Source: JAVJRN01 sp040218415 (GTDB taxonomy: Bacteria > Bacteroidota > Bacteroidia > Cytophagales > Cyclobacteriaceae). Taken from it: DNA of 13,559 nucleotides. The notes under the pieces were generated by a model. The model ran no database searches. It saw only the letters and a list, made by a program, of their open reading frames with translations, and was not told the origin of the DNA. The position numbers and the translations under genes were made by a program. Shown here piece by piece: positions 12,425 to 13,559 of this stretch (position 1 is the first letter of the stretch; each line of letters begins with the position of its first letter). Where the stretch lies: NCBI GenBank assembly GCA_040218415.1, contig JAVJRN010000003.1:1-13559 (forward strand). The letters are read 5' to 3'.

Positions 12425-13012
12425 ATGAAAAAATCCAGAACCAAAATGTCGTACCTGATGATCCTGACCATTTTAATGGTATCATGCAGCAATGATTCCA
12501 CTGACTTTGATGATGACGATATGAACCTTTCTGAAATCCAATATACCGAATTGCCTGTACGACCTGGTCCTCGAATTGAGACTACCCAGGGTGTTCCTCA
12601 TGTGCAAATTGGAGTTGAACTCGTACATGATGTACATGAAGAAATGGTGCGACGAATTTACTCAATACCAGGCCTTGAAGACCGCCGTTCGGTGATCGGA
12701 TCATGGCGAGGAATGTGGTTGAGCGACAGTTTAACGATTGTAGCTAAAGATGCAGTCATCGATGGTCGGGAATATGCACACATACACCATGATGGAAGCC
12801 TACATATTTTTCTAGAACCTGAAAGGGCAGTGGAAGCTGTTGAAGCCAAATGGGCTATCCATCATCCCTTCGCACTACAAAATCAAGAGGGATGGGATGG
12901 ATTTGTCATGCTTTACACGCCTCAATCCTTTGAAGAGTTGGCCGTGACGATGCAGCTAATCGTGGATGGCTACAATTATGTGACCGGACAAAATCTTAAG
13001 ATTGATAGATAG
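12425..13012 (+). CDS. DUF5519 (luciferase-domain) family lipoprotein
   Basis: This is 195 residues. A lipoprotein signal ends at Cys21 (LMVSC), followed by a short acidic stretch (DFDDDD). The mature region matches DUF5519: a helical entry, then GREYAHIHHDGSLHIFLEP (about 118-136), an A/V-rich helix, H-H-P-F (about 151-154) and a C-terminal W-D-G-F-V-M-L-Y-T-P-Q-S-F-E-E-L run. The conserved H-x-H and H-H pair suggest a metal or ligand site, but the family's reaction is not known; the luciferase name comes from domain naming only. It is preceded by 274 nt with a hairpin and no gene, and followed by an attC-like site. Confidence 0.82.
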   Translation: MKKSRTKMSYLMILTILMVSCSNDSTDFDDDDMNLSEIQYTELPVRPGPRIETTQGVPHVQIGVELVHDVHEEMVRRIYSIPGLEDRRSVIGSWRGMWLSDSLTIVAKDAVIDGREYAHIHHDGSLHIFLEPERAVEAVEAKWAIHHPFALQNQEGWDGFVMLYTPQSFEELAVTMQLIVDGYNYVTGQNLKIDR

Positions 13013-13033
13013 ATCTCCTAACCAGAAACAAGT

Positions 13034-13147
13034 AATAAACGATATAGCATATACTTCTACTAAGTTATTTGAAACAAATATGCAGAACCGATACTTTAGT
13101 AGATATTTAAACAGTGCAAAGGCACGTGCCATATCTGGACGTTGTAT
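13034..13147 (+). repeat. Isolated attC-like site 6 (114 nt)
   Basis: The left box is AATAAAC (13034-13040) and the right box GTTGTAT (13141-13147). The outer arms GATATAGCA (13041-13049) and TGCCATATC (13127-13135) pair with one mismatch, and extra unpaired bases lie between the right arm and the box. The inner arms CTACTAAG (13057-13064) and CTTTAGTAG (13094-13102) match apart from one extra A. The ACGATATAGC/GCCATATCTG core resembles site 1. No reverse-complement partner box was found on either side in the window. Confidence 0.5.
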
Positions 13148-13185
13148 TATCCGCAAGACCCGCAAACTGAAACTGAAACACAAAA

Positions 13186-13431
13186 TTGGAATTTGAGCCT
13201 CCCATAGCCTCCCGAAGTACAGACGAACTTATGGAGATCGCCAATTATCCTGAAAACTGGAATTCTTCCGCTGTTGAACAAGCACAAAACGAACTTAAGA
13301 ATCGAGGAATTACTGATGAACACCAGAAAGAAAAAGTAACTAAATGGCACAAACAGGCTGAGAAAGAACACCGTCAAAAAATGGCTGCTCGATCTATCGA
13401 GAGCTATGGGATTCTCGAACTATTAACTTGA
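13186..13431 (+). CDS. Small protein of unknown function, doubtful start
   Basis: This 81-residue frame begins at TTG 13186, 38 nt after attC-like site 6; in-frame TGA codons lie just upstream and no ATG fits. It opens EFEPPIASRSTDELMEIANYPENW and continues with V-E-Q-A-Q-N-E-L-K-N-R-G-I, a helix pair I associate with the N-terminus of larger Bacteroidota proteins, then a charged helix. Such proteins would continue beyond this stop, so it may be truncated, with a lost ATG as well. It would be the first gene of a cassette whose far boundary is missing. Confidence 0.5.
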   Translation: MEFEPPIASRSTDELMEIANYPENWNSSAVEQAQNELKNRGITDEHQKEKVTKWHKQAEKEHRQKMAARSIESYGILELLT

Positions 13432-13456
13432 CGGTAATAAAGCTATAGAATATAGG

Positions 13457-13474
13457 TAATTTTGTTTATTTTTG
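13457..13474 (+). promoter_or_regulatory. Possible promoter -7 elements before the last gene
   Basis: TAATTTTG (13457-13464) and TATTTTTG (13467-13474) both match TAnnTTTG. The second would give a transcript that starts at or next to the ATG at 13479. No clear -33 TTTG is found at the right distance. Confidence 0.35.
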
Positions 13475-13478
13475 CGTT

Positions 13479-13559
13479 ATGAACAAAACAGACTTTAGGA
13501 CACTTTCATCTGAGGAAAGGCTTGCGAGCAGGAAAGCTGCAATGCGTATGCTGAATAAT
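13479..13559 (+). CDS. N-terminal fragment of a probable transposase
   Basis: The window ends after 27 codons: MNKTDFRTLSSEERLASRKAAMRMLNN, in parts DFRTLSSEERL and RKAAMRML. This looks like the entry to a helix-turn-helix domain of IS630-type transposases, with the motif D-F-R then R-x-x-A-x-x-x-L. Nothing else of the element is visible, and no terminal inverted repeat could be defined. It could also be another HTH protein. Confidence 0.45.
   Translation, partial: MNKTDFRTLSSEERLASRKAAMRMLNN

Noticed and set aside
12412..13016. GATAGATAGAT repeated at both ends of the DUF5519 gene, as target-site duplication
   Set aside because: The motif is low complexity, the two contexts differ, and no element ends are seen next to it.

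Overview
The window looks like a low-GC accessory region of a Bacteroidota chromosome, probably Flavobacteriia or Cytophagia. The evidence is: promoters of the TTTG-N19-TAnnTTTG type, translation starts without Shine-Dalgarno sequences, two lipoproteins with an acidic run right after the lipobox cysteine, and protein families common in that phylum (DUF2892 next to a Crp/Fnr regulator, DUF5519, ParE-type toxin-antitoxin). All credible genes are on the + strand. No integrase, rRNA, tRNA or CRISPR array was found.

Region 1 (about 116-4523) is an array of gene cassettes resembling an integron array without its integrase. Five small cassettes, mostly membrane or unknown proteins plus a DUF4145 zinc-ribbon protein, are separated by long imperfect-palindrome sites of about 95-233 nt. 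In four cassettes the first 9-10 bases, beginning GTT, are exactly repeated in reverse complement at that cassette's end, ending AAC. This is the R'/R'' relation expected of integron attC sites. Three sites (683-913, 2546-2778, 3217-3449) are homologous. The sites at 116-210 and 1753-1914 share only the fold. Another site of the same design lies far downstream at 13034-13147.

Region 2 (about 4524-10180) has a different modular design. A repeat is found four times, each time just upstream of an unrelated gene: a Crp/Fnr operon, a Fic gene, a deaminase/GHKL/HTH fusion, and an AraC regulator. The repeat contains a Bacteroidota promoter and, in three well-preserved copies, a palindromic 5' leader hairpin. 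In three copies it is preceded by a terminator-like hairpin with a T-run. Two copies extend to about 410 bp and flank the Fic gene as direct repeats. The left one cuts off a ParE toxin gene, leaving an intact antitoxin beside a toxin with no ATG, an early stop and no 3' end. The Fic gene is itself frameshifted.

Region 3 (10187-12240) is an AraC regulator, a SnoaL-like protein and a lipoprotein, with an inverted repeat in the regulator/target gap. Region 4 (12425-end) holds a DUF5519 lipoprotein, an isolated attC-like site, a small gene of unknown family and the first 27 codons of a probable transposase.

The main points of interest are the attC-like array with variable boundary boxes, the promoter-bearing repeat that heads four unrelated genes, and the deaminase-GHKL-HTH fusion followed by a cluster of CCGG-centred motifs.
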